A stretch of 64,000 nt of DNA, from NCBI RefSeq assembly GCF_001723175.1, contig NC_064650.1, forward strand, positions 2,170,001 through 2,234,000. Direction: 5' to 3'. Below the pieces are notes generated by a model. The model did not search any database and had not been told where the DNA came from. It was given only the letters and a program-made list of their open reading frames with translations. The position numbers were made by a program, and so were the translations under genes. Positions 47,607 to 57,598 of this stretch are shown here, in pieces. Every line of letters starts with the position of its first letter. Within the stretch, counting starts at the first letter, position 1. Source of the DNA: Penicillium oxalicum. Lineage: Eukaryota; Ascomycota; Eurotiomycetes; Eurotiales; Aspergillaceae.

Positions 47607-47665
47607 CCGGAACCCGAACGCTTGCAATCCATCCGAACCATGACTCCATATATTCGGGGTATTTT
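47607..47665. promoter_or_regulatory. TCGGGTTCCGG site and TTCGGGGTATTTT word, questin-oxidase / EthD promoter
   Basis: The minus strand at 47617-47607 reads TCGGGTTCCGG, 118 bp from the EthD start and 184 bp from the questin-oxidase-like start. The plus-strand 13-mer TTCGGGGTATTTT at 47653-47665 is identical to one upstream of SnoaL-like gene A. Confidence 0.6.
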
Positions 47666-47735
47666 ACATCCTCCTGGTGGCTTACAATCAGAGTAAACTG
47701 ACCAGTACGCAACACGAGAAAGATCAAAATTTACG

Positions 47736-48400
47736 ATGAAGGCAAACACCACAGAAACAGACGCAGAGACGGGCCTCCCGCCTAGTCGGTATCTCTGTTT
47801 AACTATTCTAGGCTATCGTAAGCCCGGAATGAGCGAGGAGGCATACCGTCGGCATATGATTCAGATCTCAGCACCTCTGACAAAGGATCTCATGGTCAAA
47901 TACGGAGTCAAACGATGGACGGTGGTGCGAGTCATCCCTCAGATCACACATGCACGAGCGAAACTGAGACAGGGCTGCAGATTCACAATCCGACGCAAAC
48001 TCGCCTCCTGATGAACCAGATCTATGATCGCCAGATGTCAAATATCGCCGACTATGATTGTTTCAGTCAGGTGGTGTTTGAGAGCGTGGAACACTACAAG
48101 ATGATGAAGGAAGATCCGTATTATAAGGAGCATCTGTTCGGGGATCATGAAAATTTCGCGGACACTCAACGGAGCCAGTAGGTCTATCATTGTGATATCG
48201 TGACACAAGAGCAGTGGTCCAACTGACTGGATAGAATGACAATCGGGTGGATTGAGGAATGGATTAATGATGGTGTCGTGCGCGAGGGTCTGGAATTTCC
48301 AAGTGCTGTGCAGCAGGAAGTATCGTCGGGAGTTGTGTCGACATGTGGCTTGGCCGTCATGACTGTGTTTCTAGGAGCGTATATTTTCTTTTCACGATAG
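47736..48400 (+). CDS. EthD-domain protein, putative atrochrysone carboxylic acid decarboxylase
   Basis: EthD-domain proteins of emodin-type clusters are assigned the decarboxylation that follows PKS release. Exons 47736-47924, 47981-48177 and 48235-48400 give 183 residues. The domain shows [20 protein letters not shown], a segment [20 protein letters not shown] across the first junction, [20 protein letters not shown] and [20 protein letters not shown] across the second. The C-terminus is a hydrophobic stretch ([17 protein letters not shown]) that looks like a tail anchor, which would place the enzyme at a membrane. Intron 1 could alternatively start three bases earlier. The DUF1772 anthrone-oxidase domain is not present in this protein. 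Confidence 0.82.
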
Positions 48401-48804
48401 CTGGATTCAGGTACTACGTATTTGGAGAGGGGAGCCACCAGATTTGCCGACTGGCTATTACACTAGTGGTGGAATGCAACCCATCTTATGGCAGGGTGAT
48501 CTGCTTCGTTGGTTTAGAGCCACACCTGCAAGATCACGGGGCTCAACTATTTGAAGGTATTCGTATAGCTCGTAGAGACACTAGGCATTTTTGAAAGATT
48601 TTCTCGATGTTTTGCCTCATCACCGGCTACTCCACCGTACACTCCGTTCCCTTCGCAATAGACGTGCTGGGTCCTTGGTCTAGTTGGGCAATACTGGTTT
48701 CTGCCATCACCATCACGTCCCTCTGTCCTGGGGGAGGCTGGGGGAAGATAGGTGGTGTCTCGCTAGGTCAATGATAGATTTATAATTATATCATGGACAT
48801 TCTG
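48401..48804. other. Convergent spacer, EthD / SDR genes
   Basis: About 400 bases between two convergent genes. A G-rich tract lies near 48729-48745. Nothing else is recognised. Confidence 0.5.
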
Positions 48805-49605
48805 TCACAACCATTGCCTATTTCCCAAGTGACTGACAAAAGCCCCTCCATGGGTCTCCACGGTCGCATTTTCAATGACCTCCCATTGCCGGCACACACT
48901 CTCCTCCATCGACATCGGCCCCGAGAAATGCGGCGCATACGACTTGAGCTTGACAATCATCTTTCGTCTTCCCTCCATTTCATCCTCAGTCGGTGCCGTG
49001 TACGGCTTGGAAACAGCACCGGGACTGATGGACATGAACAGGATCCCTTCCATTACCCCGAGCGATGCATGGTACTTGGCCATGAGGAGATTGGCCGCGG
49101 ATTTGGAGATGGCGTAGGGTGTAGCCTGGTCCAATGCAAAATGTCGGACGAGGTCGGGATCGGCCAACATTGACGAGATGGCGATGACTTTCTTGTCTCT
49201 TCCCCTTCGAATTAGCGGCAGGCAAGCATTGACTGTATGAGCCACGCCAACAACATTAGTGCGGCATGAATCCAAGATCTCTCGCTCCAGAATTTCAGGT
49301 GACAGGTCCATGATCGGTCGGAAAGCGCTGTTGGGGGTCAAGATGGCGGCGTTGTTGATTAGAATATCCAGGCTCCCACCGGTGATGGCGCCGACTTGCT
49401 CGGCCGCCGTCTCTAGGGCTTTGGGGTCGGTGATGTCGGCGCGGACCAGGTGGACGTTGGTCACTCGATCGATCAGTAGACGGTTTTGCGTGGTAGCTTT
49501 TTCGCGCACAAGCCCTATGACTATGTTTTGTGGGTTGGAGGACAGTTGCTTGAGCCAGGTGTAGCCTAGCCCTCGACTTGCGCCGGTGATCAGATAGGAC
49601 GGCAT
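48805..49605 (-). CDS. Short-chain dehydrogenase/reductase, second copy
   Basis: The single exon encodes 266 residues. Motifs are YLITGASRGLGYTWLKQLSS, a Val-Arg-Glu segment after strand two, ADITDPKALETAAEQ, LDILINNAAILTP, the catalytic Ser region KVIAISSMLADPD, and YAISKSAANLLMAKYHASLG with the Tyr-x-x-x-Lys pair. It differs strongly from the SDR at 33184. In dimeric-xanthone clusters a second SDR is thought to reduce a ketone of the ring-closed intermediate; its exact step here is inferred. The gene is divergent from the P450 gene, with 516 bp between start codons. Confidence 0.85.
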   Translation of the reverse strand: MPSYLITGASRGLGYTWLKQLSSNPQNIVIGLVREKATTQNRLLIDRVTNVHLVRADITDPKALETAAEQVGAITGGSLDILINNAAILTPNSAFRPIMDLSPEILEREILDSCRTNVVGVAHTVNACLPLIRRGRDKKVIAISSMLADPDLVRHFALDQATPYAISKSAANLLMAKYHASLGVMEGILFMSISPGAVSKPYTAPTEDEMEGRRKMIVKLKSYAPHFSGPMSMEESVCRQWEVIENATVETHGGAFVSHLGNRQWL

Positions 49606-50121
49606 GGTGTGTTTTGTTATCTTTTTGAGACTCGTCGCATAAATGACGGGATTTTATGGCATTTGTTTTTTGATTTTCTCTCTGAACTAGATGCTATCAT
49701 TGATCAGTGCCATTTTCGTGCATTTGTGTGCGTCCATATGGTTCAACTACACCGATATTATTTATTATCAATTATCAATAGGGAAGGGGAGGGGGAATTC
49801 GGGCTATTGTCGTCGGGGGTTCGAAGCAGACCGGGCTCGGGTCATACTCCGGGGATAGAGCCAAGCATGCAGCAACAGGGATTAACACGAACCAACTGCA
49901 TACTACAAACTTTCCCTACGCGCGACAGTAAAACCCCCTGGTCCCGATCATCCGGTTAGAATAGACCGCTTTTACAGATTGTCGGCGCCTGGTTGGACTA
50001 GTTGCACGTTGGGGGGTGATCATATCGCTCTATGTACATAAGCCTATTAGGTTTATCTCAACAAGCCAAAATTTGTGTTCTTTTCTTGTACTGCGAACAA
50101 CCCAAATCAAATCTCCCCAAA
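49606..50121. promoter_or_regulatory. SDR / P450 divergent promoter with TCGGG half sites
   Basis: The 516-bp region has TTCGGGCTATT at 49798-49808, similar to TCGGGCTATTT in the thioesterase/PKS promoter. It also has TCGGGGGTTCGA at 49813-49824, which is TCG-N6-CGA, one base longer than the consensus. No perfect TCGGGNNYCGG element was found, so regulation of these two genes by the same factor is less certain. Confidence 0.4.
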
Positions 50122-51812
50122 ATGGACTCAACCTACGCGGATAGGTTTCATGATCTCGATCTGCCTATCAAGGTAGCGGCAACAGGCTTGCTGGCGACCG
50201 TGACGACCTTTCTCGCCTACATTGTCTTCCTTTCGTATACCCCCCACGTCGACAAGAACTCCCCCCAATTCACTTCAAACACTGTACCGCTTGTGGGATC
50301 ATGGAGCTTCTTCACGCAAAAATGGTAGGTGTCTCGCTTTTCTCCCTAACCATCACTGTCTTCTAAGCGACATACGCAGGGCGTTCTGGAAAGACTGCGT
50401 GGCCAAGAGCAAGACCGGACACTTCAGCTTCTGGCTGGGCAAGTATCACGTTGTTGGCGTGTCGGGTGCAGCAGCCCGCAAATTGTTTCTCGACAACCCT
50501 CAGTTCGACTTTGTGCGCGGGGCGACTCTGGTCGGCCATGGCCCGGATCTTGTGCCTCCCCTGCACGAGATCTTCCACGTCAACTTCCAAAACGGTCGAA
50601 CCTACTTCCAGCGCCGCTTGTTGGACGTGCAGAAGTCCGAGCAGCTGGAGAAACGCGTGCCGGGCGTAACAAAAGACGCGCGCATGACCTTCGAGGCGCT
50701 GCGTCAGAGTGCTTCCAGCATCATGAACCCGACAGATACATGTTATCGCCTGGTGGTACAGCAGGCTAGTCGCGTGGTGTGCAGCGACGAGATCGCCGAC
50801 GCCCCGGCAGTGCTCGCAAAAACCCAGAGTGTGCTATCGCTACTGATGCACACCAGCAGTATTCACGCCGTGGCACTGCCATACTTGCCCTGGCTGTCCA
50901 AGCTGAAGCGTCGTTGGGGCCGATATGGTCTGAGCAAGATCGTGACACCCATCGTGCAGCGCCGGCGGCAGAAGGATGCGCCCCGTAAAGACGACATGGT
51001 GCAGTACATGCTCGACCGTGGCGACTCCCCCGAGTGGATGGTCAACTTCTTCATCTCGACGCTATTCATATCCTCCGCCAATGCCGGCTACCTCAGCGGT
51101 GCCATGCTTAATATCCTTGCTCATCATCCGGACTGGCAATCGCGCATCTATCGCGAGATCGCGACCGTCGCCGAGACGCATGCTTCGAACCGGCATGCAC
51201 TCTTGGTCGACCAGCTCGACTCTATCCCACTCGAAGCCTGGGAGACTCATTTCCCCTCAATCGACCTCTGCTTTAAGGAAGCCATCCGCATGTGGGTCGC
51301 CTTTCCGATGATCCGCCTCAACATGGCGAGCCACGCCGTCCCGATCCCCGGTACCAATGAGGTCGTCCCCGCGGGCAGCTTCGCCGCATATAACACTACC
51401 GAAGTCCACTTTAACCCCGAATTATACCCAGATCCGTACAAGTACGACCCTAATCGCTTCAGCGAGGGTCGAGAGGAGTTCAAGAAAGAGGCATATGGCT
51501 GTACGTCAATCCCCTGGGCGCTTGTTTTTTTCTTCTTTCTCTTTTGTTGTTTTCCCCCTTCTCAACCCATTCATACTAACGTACCTAGTTGTTGGGTGGG
51601 GTCAAGGCCGACACCCTTGTCTGGGCATGCGGTGGGCAAGGGTTCAGCTAAATATCATTCTTGCTTATGCTCTGGCTATGTATGAGTGGAGTGGATGTGA
51701 CGAGAACGGGCAGCCCAGCTCCCATTTTGACCGGAAGACGGACCTGAACGCTCCAGGGCCGAGTCTGCCCGTGGGCCTGTATTGCAAATATGTGCCTCGG
51801 GAAAAGGTGTAG
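50122..51812 (+). CDS. Cytochrome P450, putative dimerising (phenol-coupling) enzyme
   Basis: P450s of related clusters couple two xanthone or anthraquinone units; that role is inferred here. Exons 50122-50324, 50380-51500 and 51589-51812 give 515 residues. Features are an N-terminal anchor (VAATGLLATVTTFLAYIVFL), an I-helix region ISTLFISSANAGYLSGAML without the usual acid-threonine pair, the K-helix ExxR in CFKEAIRMW, the YDPNRF segment, and the heme loop FVGWGQGRHPCLGMRWA with the ligand cysteine near residue 452. The heme loop is split by the last intron just before F442. The missing I-helix threonine fits an enzyme that couples radicals rather than inserts oxygen. The C-terminus ends LYCKYVPREKV. 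Confidence 0.9.
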
Positions 51813-52136
51813 AAAAGGGCAGTAAGCGTTCAAGTGGAAAAGGAAGATCTATATCAAAATTATGTCTCTTTCGCAGGCTACATTAGCAAATGGAGGGATG
51901 GAAGAATGAAGGAGTGAATGCCCCAACTTAGTACGTATGATCATGTTTTCATTTGGTTTAAAAATGTATAGCCCGGTTTGGTTGTTTGATTAGGAATGAT
52001 TTCCAAGAAACCAACTGGATGTACGACACAGACTCACTAATTCCAAAAATTTACTATTTTACATCACCTGTCTGATTGTCCAGGTTCTATCATCTTGCTC
52101 CACCTTCTCTCGGAATGGCATCAACTCATCCACATC

Positions 52137-52290
52137 TTAATGCACCCATACATACTGGCCGTTCAAGAAACGACTCTCGGGACCCGCCAACCACCGCGCG
52201 AAATGCAGCGGCGTATTGATGTCCTCCCATAACTCCCGCAACGCCGCATGCTCGTCATGATGCTCCGCAATTGACGGAGTACAAAATGTG
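52137..52290 (-). pseudogene. C-terminal relic of a short-chain dehydrogenase
   Basis: On the minus strand one frame reads [20 protein letters not shown], then [20 protein letters not shown] and a stop codon at 52137-52139. This matches the end of SDR proteins in which a WLASPES.FLKGRFVW-like segment precedes the terminus. Upstream of about 52290 no Rossmann fold or catalytic Tyr-Lys pair is found, so only the last 50 or so residues remain. It is not a fragment of either SDR gene in the cluster by eye. Confidence 0.6.
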
Positions 52291-52900
52291 CCCGGATGAA
52301 ATGAAAAACACTCTGAGAGAGTTTTGGGCGTTGGCTCAAGTCAAGCACGGAGGGACTTGACGGCTTGATTGCTGTAGCTGGGCAGTCCCAAGGGCGGATC
52401 ACGTTGTCTTTCTTCATGTTGAGCATGGCATCGCACTGGATTTATTGCAGCAATATTCAATCTACAGTAATCTCTCGGCTGATAGCTTCATGGGCTTTGC
52501 TGTTCTCAATGAGAAGGTCTGAAAGTGAACTCTGAGATGATAAATGAAGTTCTACAAGGCCTGGAAATCTTACAACATCAGGCGAGGACTCTTAGGGCTT
52601 CTGGATGTACCTGATAAGATCGTCATCTTAGCAAGACGGGATATGACTTTCTAAATTTTCCTCAAGAACTTGATGGTGGGCATACTCAAAAATAAACAAG
52701 ATGATTCATAGCTGATTGGCAAATTCATGAATTTTTCCTCTCAGAAGGGCTTCCATTCGTCGGAATCAAATCTGGACTCGAGAATTGGAGCTATTTTCAG
52801 TCTGACTTAAAATGAGATTACCTGCGAGTCATGGTGGCTTTCAGCATAATACCCATGCCCTTTTTTTTCCTGTGACGCAGTCGGAAAATATGGTGGATTT

Positions 52901-52911
52901 CCGAGACCCGA
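52901..52911 (-). promoter_or_regulatory. TCGGGTCTCGG site upstream of the FAD monooxygenase
   Basis: The minus strand reads TCGGGTCTCGG, a TCG-N5-CGG element, about 145 bp upstream of the start codon at 53057. Confidence 0.6.
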
Positions 52912-53056
52912 GACAGAAATGTCCCGAGCTTGTGAAAGCGACAAATAATTCCGAGAGGTGAGCCAAGCTGAGACCAACGTGATATATATGGTTTACAATT
53001 TTTCCTCATCCACAGCATGATTGACTCACAAGTACCCTTCGTCGTATACTTTGAAA

Positions 53057-54683
53057 ATGGTGTCAAACGAGTATCTTACCCACGGGGAGAAGGATGAGTT
53101 CGATCCCCTAAAGTGGTCGTCAACCCCAGGCGAGCTTCCTCGACGATCCCCCGCCACGCACCTGAATGTGCTGATCGTCGGGGCAGGCCCCGCGGGACTG
53201 ATAACAGCGCTTGAATGCTGGAGGAAAGGGCACAATGTGGTGGGGATCTTGGAACGAAGCCAAGGGCCGGTCTATACGGGTAGGTTATCCATCGGATCGT
53301 CCACAGGATACAATGCCTTTCATAGTCCAAAAGGACTGACCTGCTTGAAAATTGCCAGGCGACATCATCGTTATAGGTCCCTCCGCCATCTGCACCCTTC
53401 GTCACTGGCCCGAAATCTGCCGCGAACTCGACCAGGATCGATCAGACAGCGTGATGTATTACCGCCGACATCACGGGGAGCTGATTCTAGGCCCAACAAC
53501 ATTGGGCTACAACAGCCCCGAGCATCGGTCCCAGCGCCCTGAAGGCCTACCCTACGTGGCCCCACACCAAATTCGTCGCAAGTTTTACCGCATGCTGCTC
53601 CGCCAGGTCGCACGCATCGGGCTCAAAGTCGAGTACGGCCAGCGAGTGGAGCGGTACTTCGAAGACGAGGCCATGGGCGTCGGGGGTGTGATCACGACAG
53701 ACGGCAGCGTACGAGTGGCGCACCTAGTTGTCGCCGCGGATGCCTTCAAGACGCCCTCCGACCTGCTCATCGCGGGCGAGCATGCGCCCACGCACTCCAG
53801 CGGCATGTCGGTGTATCGTGCGGCGCTGCCAACGGCATTAGCTCTGCGAGATCCTGCATTCCAGGCCCGTTGGGGCGAGGTGGTGGCCCGGGGGGAATCT
53901 CACCACGAGTTCTGGATCGGTCCCGGTATGCACCTAGGGCTGTTTATCTCACCAGACTTTGTGGCATACGGACTGACGCCGCGCGACAAATTCCTACACC
54001 CCGACGGCAACGAGCCCATCGAGACTTGGGATCCTAATGTCGATCCACAGGAGGTGCTAGACGTCCTGCACCGCATCCCGGATTGGGATCCGGCCATCGA
54101 GGGCTTGATCCGCAACACGCCCCCGCGCGCCACGGTTCACTGGCCGCTCCTGTGGCGGAATTTACGGCGCGAGTGGACGTCCCCGGCCGGTCGTGTGGTG
54201 CAGGTCGGTGACGCCGCGCATACCACGGTGCCGGCGTCGATCAGCGGGGGAACGCTGGCAATCGAAGATGCCGTTACACTGGCGGCCTGCTTACAGCTCG
54301 CGTGTGCCGGGGGTGCGCCTGGTGGAGCACCGTTAGGAGCTCGCATCTACAATCTCTTACGCTACCAGCGCGTGAGCTGCGTGCAGAAGATGTCATTTGT
54401 CAATTCCGAGAATCTGGGTGCCGCCAATATGAATGAGGTGCTCGCAAAAGACCCCGAGAAGGTGAAGGTCCGGTTCCCCAAATGGCTGTTCCAACATGAT
54501 CCGGAGGCGTACGTTTATGAGAAATACGGCCAGGCTTACTTGCATTTGACGCTTGGCACGGACTTTCAAAACACTAATTTTCCTCCGGGTCATAATTTCA
54601 AGATGTGGACGATCGAAGAAATACATGCGGATGTTCTTGCGGGCAAGAAGGTGGCGGACTTTTTGGATGGCGATTGGGACTAG
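53057..54683 (+). CDS. FAD-dependent monooxygenase (NsrK-like hydroxylase)
   Basis: Flavin hydroxylases of this type hydroxylate the benzophenone and so set up xanthone ring closure in related clusters; the step is inferred. Exons 53057-53279 and 53359-54683 give 515 residues; the intron (GTAGGT to GCCAG) joins GPVYTG to DIIVIGP. The FAD-binding LNVLIVGAGPAGLITALECW is near residue 38. The second flavin motif is RVVQVGDAAHTTVPASISGG followed by AIEDAVTLAACLQL. The middle region has HLVVAADAFKTPSD, corresponding to the DG motif area. The N-terminus has no signal peptide. The C-terminal 100 residues (VQKMSFVNSENLGAANMNEV and MWTIEEIHADVLAGKKVADF) are well conserved in character. One TCGGGNNYCGG site lies upstream. 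Confidence 0.88.
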
Positions 54684-55148
54684 GCAGGCAAAGCACTAAC
54701 GTGGAACGAGGAATTAGTGTTATTCCGGTGCTTCCAGCTAGTTGCAACATCCAAGAATCTACTGTTCCCTGTGACTTCAAGACTCTCCACGTATCCACGT
54801 ATCCTCAGGTAGGGAAACGCAAGACGTAAATCAGGTCTACCATGAGGGTCTGGGCACTTCCTCGCCATATCTCCCAACTGATTTGACGAAGAATGTTCCC
54901 ATAATTGGTAGATCAGCAAGCCAAATGGAGCTTACAAAGCTCGAGGCACGACACCGAGCATTGTGCTTGTCAAATAACTCAATCTCTCATCTCAATGGAA
55001 GACGATGAATGGGGATCGAAGAAAAGTTTTTATATTGACAATTACAACCGATTAAAGTTAATTAAACTATTCATCCATGTAAGAAACGACAGATGACGAA
55101 GTAAAGCAATTCAGAGCTACCGCAAGCACCTCAACCCGATCTATCAAT
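54684..55148. other. Convergent spacer, FAD monooxygenase / MFS genes
   Basis: About 465 bases with the 3' ends of two convergent genes. No feature is recognised. Confidence 0.5.
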
Positions 55149-57127
55149 CTATTTGGGTCCCGCTGCCTCTACTGGCTTCTCACCTGCAGCTCCCCCATTA
55201 TTCTCCGCATCGGGCTTGGGCTGCCCCTTCTTGATACTCTTCCACTCAAGTGTCGCGGCCCCGAGCACGGTGAGACACGAAATGATCAGCCCAGCCTGGA
55301 ACACCTTGCGCAGCGCCTCATTGTACGAGTGAAGGACGGTATCACGCAGATTCGCGGGAATGGCATCCAGTAGCTCTGTGACACCACCGGAGGTGACCAG
55401 TGACCGATTGAAACCTGGAAGCCCGGACAGCCGCTTCACCAGCTGGTTTGCAAGAATGTTCTCGCCGACGGAGACAAACACTGCGGCGCCAATCAGCTGT
55501 CCGAAGAGCATCAGCGCCAACCCGGACGGCACATCGGGCTTGGGGAGGACAGTCTGAGCGGCCAGATTCGGGATCTGGAAACACAGACCCAGCCCGATAC
55601 CGTACACGATCTGGTAGCCAATCCATTTCCCTGCGCCTGTGTTCACCTCGAAGGTGGTCAGGAGACCCGCGCCCACGGACATGATGCAGGACCCAATGAT
55701 GGCGAGTGGAGTGTAGTATCCGATCTTTGAGTTCACGATCCCACCACCAACGGACCCGACGACCATTGAGAGCATCATTGGGAGGAGGCGAATACCCGAC
55801 TCGACAGCAGTGTTACCTTTGATGGACTGGAACCAGATTGGAAGGAAGTACACTATCCTTGAGTTAGTGGACTGTACAAGCACTTGGAGGCAGATGGTCG
55901 GGAGAGGGCTTGAGTACCAAAGATGTAATTCCCTGAGCCTACGCAGAGGGTCTGCCAGAAGCCAGAGATGATGCTGCGCTGCGAAAAGATGCGCACGGGC
56001 AGTGTCGCAGTCTTGGGAACGAGGATCTGAACGGCGACGAACGCGATGAGCAGCACGCCCATGAGAACCAGACACGCCACCACACGGCCGTTGCTCCACT
56101 GCAGATCATTAGTTGAGGTTTCAAAAATCACTCAGTCCGATTCGACGTACAGTATATGTCTGACCACCCCACTGTAATGCCAGCACAAGGCAAACCACCC
56201 CGGTGACTAAGAAAGTGGTTCCCAGGAAGTCCAGCTGGAGCAGCTTCTCCACCCACGGAATCCTCGTGGTATCCTGTTTGGGGATCTTGAGGCAGAAGGC
56301 AATAAAGATCATCGCCGCACCTCCGATCGGAAGATTGACGTAGAAGCACCATCGCCAAGTCACATTGGATGTAAAAGCACCGCCGATCAAGGGACCCACG
56401 ATCGAGGCAAGGCCGAATAAGGCGCCGAATAAGCCCTGAATCTGCGGACGTTTCTCTAGAGGGACGGAATGAATGATGCACATGATCTGGACATAGCCTG
56501 TCAGCCCGACTTGTATCAATGGGGAGCGCCGCTGTCGGGGGTCAACTTACAGTTCCAGCCAGAATACCAGCCGCACCCACTCCGCAGATTGCTCTTCCGA
56601 CGATAAAAGCCACAGAGTTGGGAGCAGCTCCGCAGATAGCAGAGGCCACCTCAAACAGTAGAATACTGGCAAGAAACACAGTTCGCACCGAGAACAGCTT
56701 GTACATTTTCCCAAACAGGAGTTGAAACGCGCAGCATGTCAACAGGTACGAGCTTCCGTACCAGCCCACATCGTTGAGAGAGTCGAATTCGTCGGTGATC
56801 TTGGGGATGGCCTATAAATTTGCAGAGGTATCAGCGCTGGATTCGATGTGTTGCTTAATGGTCAGCTCTTACCGTCGAGATGATGGTTCTGTCCAGCGCA
56901 ACCAGGAACATGGCGACAAAGGCCGAAACAATCAGGCAGATAACCCTAATGGCGGACTGATTCTCCACAGAGCCGGGAGGGCCTGGAGGGCCTCCAGCTC
57001 TGGCTGGTGTTTCGTCTTGAGCATGAACATCGGTGGTAGATTTTTGACTGTGATGCTTCACCAGCTCCGGAGCGTCTACCGCAGCAGACTTGGGGCTGTC
57101 CGATATAGAGCTGCGTGATGAAGGCAT
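55149..57127 (-). CDS. MFS transporter, DHA14 drug:H+ antiporter type
   Basis: The protein probably exports the cluster product. Five exons, 57127-56873, 56811-56551, 56486-56151, 56098-55918 and 55852-55149, give 578 residues, normal for a 14-helix transporter. Features are a hydrophilic N-terminus, [20 protein letters not shown] (family motif LDxTIVxTAIP) across the first junction, [77 protein letters not shown] (motif C region and WRWxFxxN) and [20 protein letters not shown]. All introns fit GT-AG with branch sites. The gene is divergent from the second regulator, with 471 bp between start codons. Confidence 0.92.
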
Positions 57128-57346
57128 TGTGGAAATACAGGGCGGCACAGCTCAAGCAGCTATCGATCGGTCACCAATGCACAAGGAAAGTCCTTTTTTA
57201 ACCCAGGGGAGATCAGGAGGAAAGCTCTGGCTTATAAAGGGGCCTATCGGGAGGGCAAACATGGCTGGACGATCTCGCACTGTGTAGCAGCATATCGAAG
57301 AAGCTGGCCATCCAGCCGGGGATTAGCAAGTTCGCGACTGCAGTGA

Positions 57347-57510
57347 TCGGGGGTTAGAAAGTGCGAGTACCAGGATGCAAACGTGGTTCGTCGGTCTTTC
57401 TAAAACCCGCCTGTCCCCCCGCCCCCACACTCTATGGTACACTTGCCCTTTCATTCATTCTTTCTTCCTTTCTTTCCTTTTTTTTTCCGCCCAAAATCCT
57501 CGGGCTTCGG
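57347..57510 (+). promoter_or_regulatory. TCGGGCTTCGG site in the MFS / regulator promoter
   Basis: TCGGGCTTCGG at 57500-57510 fits the consensus and is 88 bp upstream of the regulator start codon and 372 bp from the MFS start. A half site TCGGGGGTTA lies at 57347-57356. If bound by the AflR-like factor, the second regulator would be under its control. Confidence 0.55.
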
Positions 57511-57598
57511 GCACTCGGACTCAGGAGCAACTCTTCTATCCCGTAGTCAATCACTTAATCACTTGCAACTGGATCAATAGTTTCTCAAGTCGTCGGCC

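Larger units (their letters stand above)
51813..53056. other. 1.2-kb spacer with an SDR relic and the FAD-monooxygenase promoter
   Basis: Apart from the relic at 52137-52290 and the regulatory site at 52901-52911, no feature is supported. The stretch is AT-rich. Confidence 0.5.

Noticed and set aside
48401..48804. Possible extra exon or small gene after the EthD gene
   Set aside because: The EthD protein ends cleanly at 48400 after a hydrophobic tail, and the following frames have no motif.
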